Part shown: positions 1 to 11,327 of the stretch, in pieces
How positions within the stretch are numbered: the first letter of the stretch is position 1
How the letters are laid out: each line of letters begins with the position of its first letter
Origin: Thuidium tamariscinum
Lineage: Eukaryota > Streptophyta > Bryopsida > Hypnales > Thuidiaceae
Length of the DNA: 64,000 bases
NCBI GenBank assembly: GCA_947034885.2
Contig: OX344757.2
Location: 8,122,001 to 8,186,000, forward strand
Direction: 5' to 3'
Notes under the pieces: generated by a model
Told to the model about the DNA's origin: nothing
Seen by the model: only the letters and a program-made list of their open reading frames with translations
Database searches by the model: none
Made by a program: the position numbers and the translations under genes

Positions 1-75
1 CAGACCAAGCACTTTTAGAAATTCCGTGAGAAAATTTTGAAAAACGTTGTTTCTTCACCCGTGGAGGAGAAGAAA

Positions 76-262
76 CGGCACTCAAATTTCTCGGGGAATT
101 TCTTAGGGAGATTTTCTCGGTTTACTAAGTGGTAAATTCACTACCATTACCACTTTGGAAGTGGTAATAGTATTGATTTTACCACTTTGAATGTGGTAAT
201 GGTAGTAAGTTCACTACATAGTAAACCCAAAAAATCTCCCTATGTTTCTAATGTGGGTGCCG
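76..262. repeat. Small foldback (inverted-repeat) element
   Basis: The two halves are imperfect reverse complements. The left arm begins CGGCACTCA and runs through AGGGAGATTTT and GGTTTACTA. The right arm, read backwards, begins CGGCACCCA and repeats the same words in the same order. Between the arms are shorter complementary words built on ACTACCATTACCAC. The whole would fold into one long hairpin. No coding sequence. It resembles a foldback-type MITE, but no clear target-site duplication was seen. Confidence 0.55.
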
Positions 263-906
263 CAAACAACCATCCATGACTAGACACCTGGAATTTCTGA
301 GGGAAATGCACCAATCTCAGAAGTGTTGCGACAACCCCTAATAACCACCAACACCCAACTTGTAGGAGTGTAATCATTTTCAATGAAGGTCACAATAGAT
401 TTCCAACTAAAGCTTGAATTGTGGGGTTTTTTTATCCTTTTTGAGGTTGAGACGACTAACAATGTTATGACACATCTTCCAAATTAGTGAGCATAGGAAG
501 TAGTGGGTGGAAAAGTAATTATTGAATGATTGGAATTAGAAGATTCTAGACATTAGCTTTGTCTGAAATGCATGTTTTGTCTTCCAAAATTCATAGTAAT
601 TTCAATTTTGGGAATAAAATTCTGAAATTGTTCCATCTCTATATTTCCTATCTTCCTACATGAGAAAAATTTCCACTTCCTCAAACTATGCACAATGTGC
701 TCCGAAATCTCTTAAATGATTGGTTACTCATGCCAAAACCTTAATCGTGCAAAGTCTAAGCTCAAATTGCATTCAATTTTACTAATTTTTAATTTGAGAA
801 GCACTTTGGGGGCTACAAATTCAAAGAATTACATTCCTTAAAAGTAATTGTGCACCCTAGACAAAAGGAAAAAGCGAAGCCAAGAAAATAGGGGCCAAGG
901 TATATA
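263..906. other. AT-rich intergenic DNA
   Basis: Nothing recognisable. Short open frames on either strand lack protein-like composition and splice context. Confidence 0.6.
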
Positions 907-1199
907 TAAGGTTAGACCACTCATACCTAATACATCCAATAGCACCACTTATTTGCATTGTGCCTAGTTACTATTATTAGATTGTTCAAATTTTCATATA
1001 GTTTTGTTGGCAAGTGAAAGCACATTCCAATGCACCAAAGAATGCACAATTTGGATACCAAATGCAAAAGTTATTTACGGTCAAAATTTGTTTATGAAAG
1101 GGCCATCTACAATCTATGTATGTGACTTATTTTGGAAATGTATGTGCATTGCAGATGGCACTTTAAGGTCAGGTGCGCTTTTGGTTGTACCTACCTTAA
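907..1199 (+). mobile_element. MITE, family 2 (degenerate copy)
   Basis: This matches the better-preserved element at 16464-16742 along its length, with shared words such as TTGGCAAGTGAAAGCA, GTTATTTACGGTCAAAAT and TTTTGGAAATGTATGTGCA. The right end, GTACCTACCTTAA, is intact. The left end, near TAAGGTTAGACCAC, has decayed. Non-coding; a non-autonomous DNA transposon remnant. Confidence 0.65.
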
Positions 1200-1949
1200 T
1201 CACTTAGTTTAAGCTTTTGTGGAACACATCATGAGTTGTTGAGTACAATGGAATTTTTTTTCCATATAGGGAGATAGAAAATATTGTGATTGCAAAAAAT
1301 TTCGAAATTTATTTGCAAAACTAAAATTCTTGTGAATTTTGGGAGGCAAAAAGCAAGGGATTTTTTGGCACTCTAACAGTACACCATGTAGAGAATGGAT
1401 GATGGTCCCTCCAAATTTAAACCATTGTACGATATTGGATTCTAGCTCCAAGGAGCTACAGAAAAAAACCTTGGCAAAAAGTGTTCTCGATTAGTATCAA
1501 ATATCTACAGTCCTACAATTCCACTCACTAAAGAAACTACTTTTTGTTCAAGCCTACAAATTTCAAAATAGTATGTGCAGTAACACTTGACATTCAACAA
1601 TTGTACCTCGCAGCCTTGCATATAATAGTGCATGTCGTTACAACTAGCCTCCAAGACATGGTTCATAGAAAAGTTTTGCTTGCTCAAAAATACCAATACC
1701 CTAGTAACCAGTGATCCCCAAATTGACTAAATTTCGCTTAGTTTATGCTTAATTTCTTCATGCCTTCACTGTAAATTCAAAAAAAAATCTTTCAAAAATG
1801 AACATTTGGCTAAAAACCCTAGACTTGTTCTAAAATCACTACTAGGAACCCTACAAGTTGGAAACCCATCCCTAATTGGTAATGGGTGGTCCAACTTTAG
1901 ACGAACTGAAGGCAAGAAGGAACACCTGCGAACTAGGTGTGTTTTTTTT
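1200..1949. other. AT-rich intergenic DNA
   Basis: No gene, RNA or well-formed repeat recognised. Confidence 0.6.
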
Positions 1950-2232
1950 GTGATTTGGTGCAAAATTGCACCAAATTTTTTGGCCTAGCACCAAAACTAT
2001 AGGAAAAAAACAGTAAAATTTTGGATGAAATCGCCAATAAACTTCAAAAAAAATTTAAATAGTGGATGAAATTGCCAAATAATGGATGAAAATAAAATGA
2101 TAGATATGTATTATGTGCTAATATGATAGTTTTCGTCCAATATATGGATGAATGTTGAGATTTGGAGCTCCACAATAGAATGAAATATCGCCACTTTGAC
2201 ACTTCACCAGAAATGAAAAAAACAAACCCTGC
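1950..2232 (+). repeat. Dispersed repeat, family 4 (GGATGAAAT-rich), copy 1
   Basis: A roughly 280-bp sequence marked by repeated GGATGAAAT words and the phrase TTTGGAGCTCCA. The same sequence occurs in reverse orientation at 62609-62890, and a diverged copy lies at 24890-25050. Its left edge contains a small palindrome, GGTGCAAAATTGCACC. Non-coding; probably part of a non-autonomous transposon. Confidence 0.65.
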
Positions 2233-2436
2233 TGCGAACAGTGCAAAGGTCTCGGAGTGAGTTGAGCCAGAAGGGAGTGCACTCCGAGCCAAAGAAATGG
2301 AATATTTATTTATAGGCGAAGGAACTATTCTACGACGAAGAGTGGCTATTCCGAGGATCCCTCCTCCGAACACTTCGGATTCCGGGCTATTCCCGCCTGG
2401 GAGGGAGGACTTTCTGGGATTTCTTTCAATAACTGG

Positions 2437-3092
2437 TAAGGTAAGAGGTCCTATAATGGACCATGTAAGGGCTGAAACAGAATTTGAGGGAGGTAAAACC
2501 TCTAGAAATATTTTTCAGTAAATTTTCCTTGAAAAACAGGTAGAATTGACATCTAACCCAAGCCGTTTCATATTTTTATGAGCCTTTTTGAATTAGTTAT
2601 CAAATCTTGAAGTTGGAAGGGCATAGGGCTGTAAAATGGTGCCCTAGCTACAATGTACATAGTCAGTACACTGTTGAAGGCTATGGAAAAGCAACATGTA
2701 CAACTACTGTACATTTAAGATAGGGCACCATTTTAGAACCCACTCCATTTAAGAGCCTTCTAGTTTAGGAGGTCCATAACTGGAGCGTCTTAAGGCTGGA
2801 ACTGAATTTGGGGGAGGTGAAACATCTTGAAATATTTTTCAGTAAATTTTCCTTGAAAGGCAAGTGGAATTGACATCTATCCCAAGTCGTTTCATGTTTT
2901 TTAGGAGTTTCGTGGAATTAGTTACAAAATTTTGAAGTTGAAATTGTATAGGGCTTTGAAATGGAGCACCTCCTAAAATGTACACTGTTTGTACATTGTT
3001 GAAGGTTGTGAAAAAGAAACATGTGCAAATCATACACATTTAAGGAGGCGCTCTGTTTTAGAGCCTAAGCACTTTTAGAACCTCCTACCTTA
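2437..3092 (+). mobile_element. MITE, family 3, head-to-tail dimer
   Basis: Terminal inverted repeats are visible: the left end is TAAGGTAAGAGGTCCTATAA and the right end, read backwards, is TAAGGTAGGAGGTTCTAAAA. Inside are two tandem copies of a ~325-bp unit (junction near 2770). Both contain a conserved core (CAGTAAATTTTCCTTGAAA, then GAATTGACATCTA, then GTTTCAT). The same core is in single-unit elements at 35979-36275 and 45989-46289. Each unit also carries a self-complementary segment around TGTACA. Non-coding. Confidence 0.7.
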
Positions 3093-6000
3093 TCATTTTG
3101 GAGAGATAGCCCTTGATTCGTCAATATTCATGTGACACTTGGGGTGATATTTGGTGATATCTATATCAATTGAAGGTGATATGTAGGTAAAATTTGACTA
3201 TAGGTCTTAATATATGGTAGTACTATAGCTTTCTACAAAAATAGCATGAAAATATCTTTCACAAAAAACAGCCAACATCATTTGGTTGTTGCCAACTAGT
3301 AGAAAATCATGTAAAAAAATCCCAAAGGTTTAGCCTGGTGTTTTCCTATTTCATTTGTTTGTATAATACAATGGAAACTACGACCTTTAATGGAAGGATG
3401 GAGGCATGAAGTCTTCCTTTTTTTAATATGACCTTGATGTTGCAGTTTGTAACTCCCAAAAATATGGCTAGGGATCAATAAAGAAAAGATGCTCACAAGG
3501 AACTAGAATGCAATAAAGAAAGTTAAGGAGTGACAAAAATGTTTTAAGTGATATGTCTCGAAAACCAACTTCTCTATAATGTAAGCAACTAGAGTTTAGG
3601 AAATCTTGAGTTTGTAGGAGCAACTTTTTGCCAATTCCATTGAAGTCTTAGTCAAGAATTTGCCAAATCTTTCTTACTTAAATAAATTATACAACTCAAA
3701 GAGATCAACAAAGTTTAAGTTATAAAAAATGAACTTCTTCATTGCACAATAGTCACATTTGATTACGACATGGGTAATATGAAAAAATTCAAAAGAACTT
3801 ACACTATTTTAGGAATCATTTTTGCCTATCCTTTCATTTGCATTTGGAGCCTTGACTAGTCACCTTCAACCTTGCCATAAGTTTTTAAGAGCAACTAGTG
3901 AGAGTTGAAGAAATTAAATTGATATATAAGTTCATTAGAATGCTAAAACATTGGTAAATTTAAAATTTTTTAAAATAAATCTAATTAATAGTAAAATCAA
4001 CAATGATTAAAAAAGTGGCTACAAATCAAGGCTATTAAGAGATAAGCATTGATAAACTTGTAATGATGAAATGAAATATAAATGAATGGAATTCAGTTTT
4101 TGTATTTTTCAAGTTTTGTAGAATTAATTATTGAAGCTTGAAATAAAAAAGAAGTAATCTTCAATCTATACTTTGAATGAATTTGTTTGTTTGTTTTGTT
4201 TGTTTGTTACAGTGAGACCTTTGGAACTATACATCTTCTAATCCAAGTTCTAATCACATTCTCGGTACCATTAGAAAGCTCTCTACAAAAAGGGGAGAAT
4301 AGACTTTGTTTCATGGCACTTGGATGATCAATATGAAAGATATAGAATTTTAAAGTTTTATCAACTAAAATTTATAAAATTAATTTTGTTTTAATTGATT
4401 TTATTATGGCAAGAACACAAGATAATATTTCTTTGTAGATTAATCAATGGCCACTTAGTCTTTATGTACCAAAATTAATGCTCAATGTGACCTTTATTTT
4501 AATTGAATGCCATGAACAATCAATTTCTTAGTTACTCATCTATTTTATATACTTTCCACATTTCTTAAGAGAAAATTTCCATACATTAAACACCTTCAAT
4601 CTTCTTATAATCTTATAGATTTTATTATTATTTACAAATCACCCTAAATACACCATTTGTACAAAGATTCAACTTTCTTAACACATTCTTAATTTTCCTT
4701 AAGGCAAGAGCACCTCAAATTCATAGATATTGTCTTAATTTCGATTACCATACTTAGATATCAAGGTCAACAATAAACATTTCTAAAATGAAATGCTATG
4801 ATTTGTCAAGGCATTGGCATAATGTCAAGAATCACTGTTAAGTAAGGTCAATTCAATACAAGCTTTAAAATGAAACAAATGGGGTGCTATGAAACAAATT
4901 GTATGAAAAAACAAATATTTTTATTTCTAAGAATTTTCCAAATTACATGTTACAAATTTAATAAAATATTTGGTGGGCAATTAATGTCCACCCTTTTATA
5001 GTTTTGATGACACAATGCTCACTTTAAGTTTAAAACTATTTGATTGGGAGGATATAGCCTTCTATAACAGAGGTAGGCACGAAAATATTGAATTAGTGAA
5101 CTTCTAAATGCATTCTTAGTTTTGAAAGTTGGTATTAATTCTTGGATCAATACTCGGATCAATACTTTGGAAAAGTAACATTTGTTCTTGCTAGAGGAAA
5201 GTGATCATTTCAAAAGTTGTCATTCATCAATATTTGTATAAAAATGCCTAGGAATTTGCTAGAGATCTTCCAAACTCAAAGTAAAATGCTCTCAAAAGAT
5301 TATGCAACACATCCTTGGGTTGAAAGTGAATGACTAGAAAGGGCCAATCTCTTAAAATTTTGTAATTAAAAAAATTAAGAGAATGTCACATCTAATACAT
5401 GGCATGCACATTCTTTAGAGTTTGGTAATAAAGTGTACAGATCTTGGAACACAACTATGTAGCACACCCTCCTTTGCTTTTGAATTCAATGAATACAACC
5501 AATAATACACTTGTAGCATTTCTTCCTAATTGAGGGTTGCTATTACACGAGCCTAGAAGTGTGAGCCTATGAGCCTATAAGACTATGTACTTATACTACA
5601 AGTGTCTTCAGGAAAGAAACCTTCTATGATTATAATGTATTTATATTATAGATACCTATATTATGGGTGTTTATGTTATAAATAAATCACCTTCAATGGT
5701 GATAGTATATCTCCTTATATATATACTCAAGGCTCACATGTTGACATTTTCATGCTCACATACTAGCACCATTGGTTCCTAATTTCATTTTTTAGCTTTA
5801 CTCAATGTGCTTTCCAACTACAACAACAAGATAGGTGGAAGATGTACAAAGTCTATTAGATGTGGAATATTCCACACCATCATTGTAGACCCAAAAGGTA
5901 ATACCAATGCATGGTATTGAATGTTATGCAACAAAATGCTTAATTACATATTTTTTGTTCTCTTAGGGTAAGTGCTACATTGTGATTTTTGTACCTACCA

Positions 6001-7679
6001 TGTGAATGTTGGATATAATTGTAGTACCTTAGATGAAGATGCTTTCCTTATTGTCACAGTTATGCCATAGACATCAACATCGATTAATGCGTGTAAGTTG
6101 CCAAGAAGACGGAACTATACATTACCACAAACTCATATATTTTACATTTTAAGAACATGAAATCTTACAATGACTATGAACACATTACCATGCTTAGATA
6201 GCTTTGTCTTGTATAGTAAATTACTCTATTGTAATAGTGGCAACTTGTGCAAAACTCCAATAATTTTGAAATTTTCTTAGGTATCCAATTTACATGATGT
6301 GAGACACAAATGAAAAAAATAGCAACCACAAGTAGTATATAAATCTCATTCTAGGATTAGTTCAAGTTTGATGACCCTATTGGATAAGGTTAGAAGAAAT
6401 TTTTTCTTCTAAATTCAAAAGTCATAATCTTCAATCTATATAGTCAAAGTTTTTGAAATTTTTTCTATACATTCCTATGGTATACTAGTGCAAATTTGTG
6501 TAGTTGAATTTTGAAAAACAAATTTATTTTTTTATTTTTTTCTCCTTACATTAAAAAGTGGCAACTTTCACAATTTTTGCTACATTATGCGAGCAAAGAT
6601 TGAAAGACACAATGAATTGAGTACCACAACCAACATCATTTATACAATAAAAAATCAAATAGAAAAATGAGACAAAGACAACCTCAAATATCTATGAAGA
6701 GTCCTTCAAATCATGTAAGATGAAGTATACATGCAATCAGGAATGATCTTTGTAATTGTTGTAACAATTGTTTACACTCTTTGATATTGTGGCACATAAT
6801 GTGAGCTCCATTCTAAATTGCCTTCAACATTTTTGGTGTTGAATTAGGAGGTCAATGTCATCAAAACTTGAATTTTTGAACCCGTAATTGATACCTATCA
6901 ATTGAAAGGTAGCTAGAGTGATCACCAAAACATTAAGCAACCCCCAAAAAAATCTTCAACTATGAGTATCAAATCTAATAATTGGCCCTCCATGTTTTGT
7001 ATGTGGTGAGAAGAAAGAGGTAGCTACTATATTGTTGTGTGAATTATGCCAATATGGATGGCATATGACATGCTTGATAGTACCTTCTTTTGATTTATTC
7101 TTCTATAAAATTTGGAAAACTAAAATAGTTGAAATATTAAAAAAACTAACTTTTATGTTTTATATTTGGAGTTCAAATATTTTCTATAAAATTCTAAAAA
7201 TTCTATATTCTCTTCAAAATAATCAAATCTTATGATTTTTGAACCAATAAATTGTCTACAATTCTTTTACTAGTTCTACAAACATAAATAACTAAATAGA
7301 AGTTGGAATTTTGTCCTTACACTCAAAATCTCTACCACAAAAAATGAAAATGAAAATGAAAATTGTAGGAATAACTTTTGAAGCTTTCTAATTTCTCTCA
7401 TCTTCTTCCAATCACTCCCAAAACAATTAAAACTTACTAGAAAACACCTAAAAGTTTCGACAAATACAAGCAACACTTAAGAAATCAAATCAACCTCAAC
7501 TCATGAATTTATTATCCCATTATCTTAAATAAGAGGATTCTTATCAAGTGAGAAACTAAGAATTTATATACAAGAAGTCGAGTAACTCTCATTTCACAAA
7601 TTAAAGGAGAATCTAAGAGTACAAGTGAGAAAAGAAGTGAAGACTTTATTGAATGATAAACCACCATCTTCAAGCGCAA
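3093..7679. other. Long AT-rich intergenic stretch
   Basis: Over 4.5 kb with no credible gene. One dispersed repeat (4182-4440) is listed separately. Open frames are short, AT-rich and without family resemblance. Confidence 0.6.
4182..4440 (+). repeat. Dispersed repeat, family 6, copy 1
   Basis: Begins with a TTTG microsatellite and continues with words such as AGAAAGCTCTCTACAA and TTATGGCAA. These recur in order at 17025-17290. This is a two-copy dispersed repeat with diverged arms. No coding capacity and no obvious terminal repeats. Confidence 0.5.
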
Positions 7680-8632
7680 TTAATCCCTAAAGATTTTTGA
7701 CTATGTTTTCACCAAAACTGCTTTAAAACTGTCATTTTTTAGACAACAACCAAATTTTTTTTTAAATATATTTTTGGACAAAAGTAACCATAGGATCTTT
7801 TAGAGCACAGGTTTAAGATGTGGAAAAAAATTTCAGCAATTTCCGCCATGTAGATTGCAAGATATTAGTGTTTGAAGTGACAAAAATTATTTTTTTACCA
7901 CTATGGAAATCCGGGCACCTGCACTTCAGAAGACCATATTTCTGTAGAAAAATGTCCAAAATGATTGTAACTCTTTGGATTCATTTTTCAAGTGAAGTTG
8001 GCTACATACTTGAAAATTTTTAGATCATTTGGAATTGTATAACATATAGGAAAAAAATAGTAAGTAGAAAGAAATAGAAAATGAATAAAAATACTAAATT
8101 ATTAATAATTTATTTATAGAGTTAAAAGAAGACAATCCCAATGATTGAAATGTTCTGTTAAACAATATACATCCAATGTTTTTATTTTTTTTCAAAAATA
8201 TTAAAAATTGAATTAAATAAAAAATTTCAAACTTTTTTTGTAGTGTAGAGATTTTGTAACTAGCCGAAACTACCTCAAACCAAAAATCCTCCTCATAACT
8301 TTTGACTCATTAATCAAAATGGAATGATTCAAAGCTTTCCACTTAGATAAAAATCAAAGAAACTAATTTCAAATTTTAATTTTTTTTAAAAGTAATTTTT
8401 AAAGAAGCTTTTTTTTCTACCTGTACTGCCCGCCAAGTAAAGAAAAAACATATCATGTCATAACTTTTTAACCATGTAGTCAAAAGCTATGAAAATTGTT
8501 GGGCCTTACAGCTACTCCTTGGGCACATGTTGTGTAGAAATTTTAAAGAAAAAAAACAAAAACTCCATCCATAATGAACTGCCCAAAGTCGCAATGTTAC
8601 CAAAAAACGCAGTTTGGTCCTTTAGGGGTTAA
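7680..8632 (+). mobile_element. TTAA-flanked non-autonomous element A (piggyBac-like ends)
   Basis: Flanked on both sides by TTAA. The left end reads TCCCTAAAG and the right end, read backwards, reads CCCCTAAAGGACC, giving short terminal inverted repeats. The interior is homologous along its length to element B (25404-26323): both contain TTTTTGACTATGTTTTCACC near the start, then CCGGGCA...CTGCACTTCA, GTAGAGATT.TGTAACT and CTGCCCGCC.AGTAAAG. No transposase frame is present. TTAA target duplication with CCC-starting ends is characteristic of piggyBac transposition, so this is classed as a piggyBac-like MITE by inference. Confidence 0.65.
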
Positions 8633-9651
8633 ACACACCTCTCTAAGAACACTTACAAATTTAACTTGACAAGAATGTCAAGTTGAAGAATTCTCATTGC
8701 AGAAACATTCAAATCCTAAATTAGATGAACTCTAAAATTTAAATGAAATTCATTCAAAACTAAGATGCATTGTCATTAGAGCCCATTTAACTCTCTAATT
8801 CGACATCAGGTGGTCTTAATGCTACTTCATATGACAATTCAAAATGTACCTCAATCCTTTAAGGGTTAAAAGCAAAGTCATCCATTGAACCTTTTAGGTC
8901 TACACTTGGGTTTGCAATGTCTTCATAGGGTTAAAAATCTTTACCAAATTCTTAACATTGAAGGACAAGACCTATGACCAAGGTACATGTAGTCCATTTG
9001 GAAAAAAACAAGTTTGCATTAGAGAAAGCAAGGGATTCTTCTCACAATCTCTCTAAACAAAGTTTGTATTTGGTCAAAGACTTGGACCCATTAAAGTAGG
9101 AGCATCCACTAATTTCACTATACCTACTGTTTGACAGTAGAGTTCCCTTAAAAGTGTCCCCAAAAGTACCTTGAAACCATCCCTATGCTTAATTGTCGAT
9201 AGTGGACTTTGATTTTTTAAAATTTTGGTGTGAGAATTAAGACATATTTCCTAGGAGCACAAATTTACACACCCTAATGAATCCTACCTTGAAAATTCAT
9301 AGAAATTAGATGCCTTATCCAAAAAAATTATTTTTTTAAGAATAAAATTCATGATTTTCAATTGCTACTACTCCTAAAATATTCTTTTTAGGAAAAAGTA
9401 ACTCCAAGTATGATGAAATTGCTTAAATTGGTTGTTATGGGTGCTCCTACCTTAATCCACACAGCTTCTTAATGGTTTTGTAGAACTCAACAGCATGCAC
9501 CAACTGCAGGGAACTGTGTTGCATGAGCCATTTTCTGATCGGACTGCCTCTACAATTCTATCCATCTACATATAATACATACCGTATGTACGTGAGTCAG
9601 ATCAACAGGACGTTGACACAGACAAAAACAAGTCTCTGCCATTGACGTCCA
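8633..9651. other. AT-rich intergenic DNA and 3' flank of the parvulin gene
   Basis: No gene recognised. Two isolated fragments resembling right ends of TTAA-type elements (AAGGGTTAA near 8860 and AGGGTTAA near 8930) have no identifiable partners. The last few hundred bases probably include the 3' UTR of the minus-strand parvulin gene. Confidence 0.5.
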
Positions 9652-11044
9652 TCAGTTTTTCCTGGCTTCCACCAGAACTATATGAAAGCCTTGCCTGCAT
9701 CAAGAACAACAGTCCACCTCAAATGAGAATTTAATGCCGTTGCTTGCAACTTCATCCATGCTGTCTTCTCTTGGCAATGGCTTCAACAGATCAGTGATCT
9801 ATCCGGGCAATTACTGTGGGTCAAAATGATTCTAAAGAATGTGCGCCACGTAAAGTTTAAAGTCTTCATAGCGTGAAGATATTTTCAGTTTTGGGAGACG
9901 TTTCAATCTGCAATATCATCGGACATCACTGAATTCCTCCCCACAGAAATTGCACAGAACTGTGGAGTGATCAATATTAGACTTTATCAATTAGGGTGAG
10001 ATCAAATTCCTTCTCCTGTTTGTCCATTTGGGGAGTCTGAGATTAACATTCAAGGGCTATAGGCAGTAGGGAAAATCAATATTGTAACCTAATCTTCACA
10101 AGCTGCTGTCCTAGTCTGGAATACTCGTATGTGTAAACTATGGAAGAACTCGTATCTTGAGTCACACATTTGAGAAATAATTCAGAAATAGAAACCCTCT
10201 AAGAGGAGATTATTTGTGGGTAGTTGATGTACAAATAAACTTACGAAGATTGGAATACAGTGCTGACAGCACCGACCGGAGTGGTGAATGCAACCTCTTG
10301 GAAGGGCCCTGCTGTTCCTGGTTTCATTCGAGCAACCCATCCTAAGTCTCCCCCATGCTTGGAAGACCTACATTCTGAATATTTTTCCGCAAGCTGTGCA
10401 AACAAGCCCCAACGTAAGTTTGTCAATTCAATTACTGAATTTGACATCACATGATCATACTAAGATGTTTCAGTTCAGCTTACTATTCTTGAATGCAGGA
10501 AGAAATGAGCCTGGGTGTTCAGATAGTCATCGTGACCTAAACTGAATGTTAGACATTTGAAACAATAGAATGAGTTGAAATTATTACTTTGGCAAACTCC
10601 TTGGGAGGCACTTTGTTCCCAAAGGCTAACCACCCTCTCTGGAGTTGGTTATACACATTCGTCATCAGACCCTGTTTCTCGGATAGAATATGCCTCACTG
10701 CCATTATGCAAAATTCAATTTCACAGTTGTCAGCGTCTTGTGAATCTAGTTCAGCAGAGCATTTAGTTTCATCTCTAAGACTCTCACGCCGTTCTCAACT
10801 CATAGTGCAAGCGTTTCTTAAATGAGAATGTATGATAATAAAAACATGTACAACAAACTCTTTTCTTTTTGGTGATACAGTAAGAAGGGGTTCGTTGTCA
10901 AATGGTCTCTCCAAACTTAAAGCACTTTGACTGGTCCTCTTCTCTACTGAGCTGCCAAAAAAAGAAGGTTTGTGTAAACCTACATAATTAGGTAGACTTG
11001 CTTAGTTTACCTTTAACGTAAGTGCAAGTTCCCATGGAATCCAT
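9652..11044 (-). CDS. PIN4: Parvulin-type peptidyl-prolyl cis-trans isomerase, PIN4/Par14 class
   Basis: Four coding exons (11044-11011, 10697-10588, 10393-10245, 9694-9652) join with matching phases and GT/AG borders into a 111-residue protein ending at a TGA. Residues 8-16 (TYVKVRHIL) open the parvulin fold. GGDLGW (62-67), GPFQEVAF (77-84) and the C-terminal GFHIVLVEAR (100-109) are family signatures. The two fold histidines, H14 and H102, are present. The insertion between helix 1 and FAKLAEKYSEC matches plant PIN4-like proteins, such as the Arabidopsis At1g26550 type. Such enzymes isomerise peptidyl-proline bonds and are linked to nucleolar ribosome assembly. The usual glycine/lysine-rich N-terminal tail is absent from this model, so an unseen upstream exon is possible. 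The start at 11044 is the first in-frame ATG of the exon; 11035 is an alternative. Confidence 0.88.
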
Positions 11045-11327
11045 CTTCGACTCACGTCGCGCTTGCACGGTTTCTTCTTGGTTAATTTGCACCAAACTTT
11101 TACCTCTTCTCTGCCATGACCACAACATCAATTCACATATATTCTAAGAGGGGAGTTGGTAAGGCGTGAATCCAACTTCTCACCTTCCAACATCACCATT
11201 CAATTCAAATTAGCGAAGACAGAAAGCCCATTTTTTTATTGTGACCTTTCAACAACTGAAGTAGCCCGTTCAAGCGTCATTAACCGTCGTCTAGATGGGT
11301 AGGAAGCATTCATGTGAATCCAATGAA

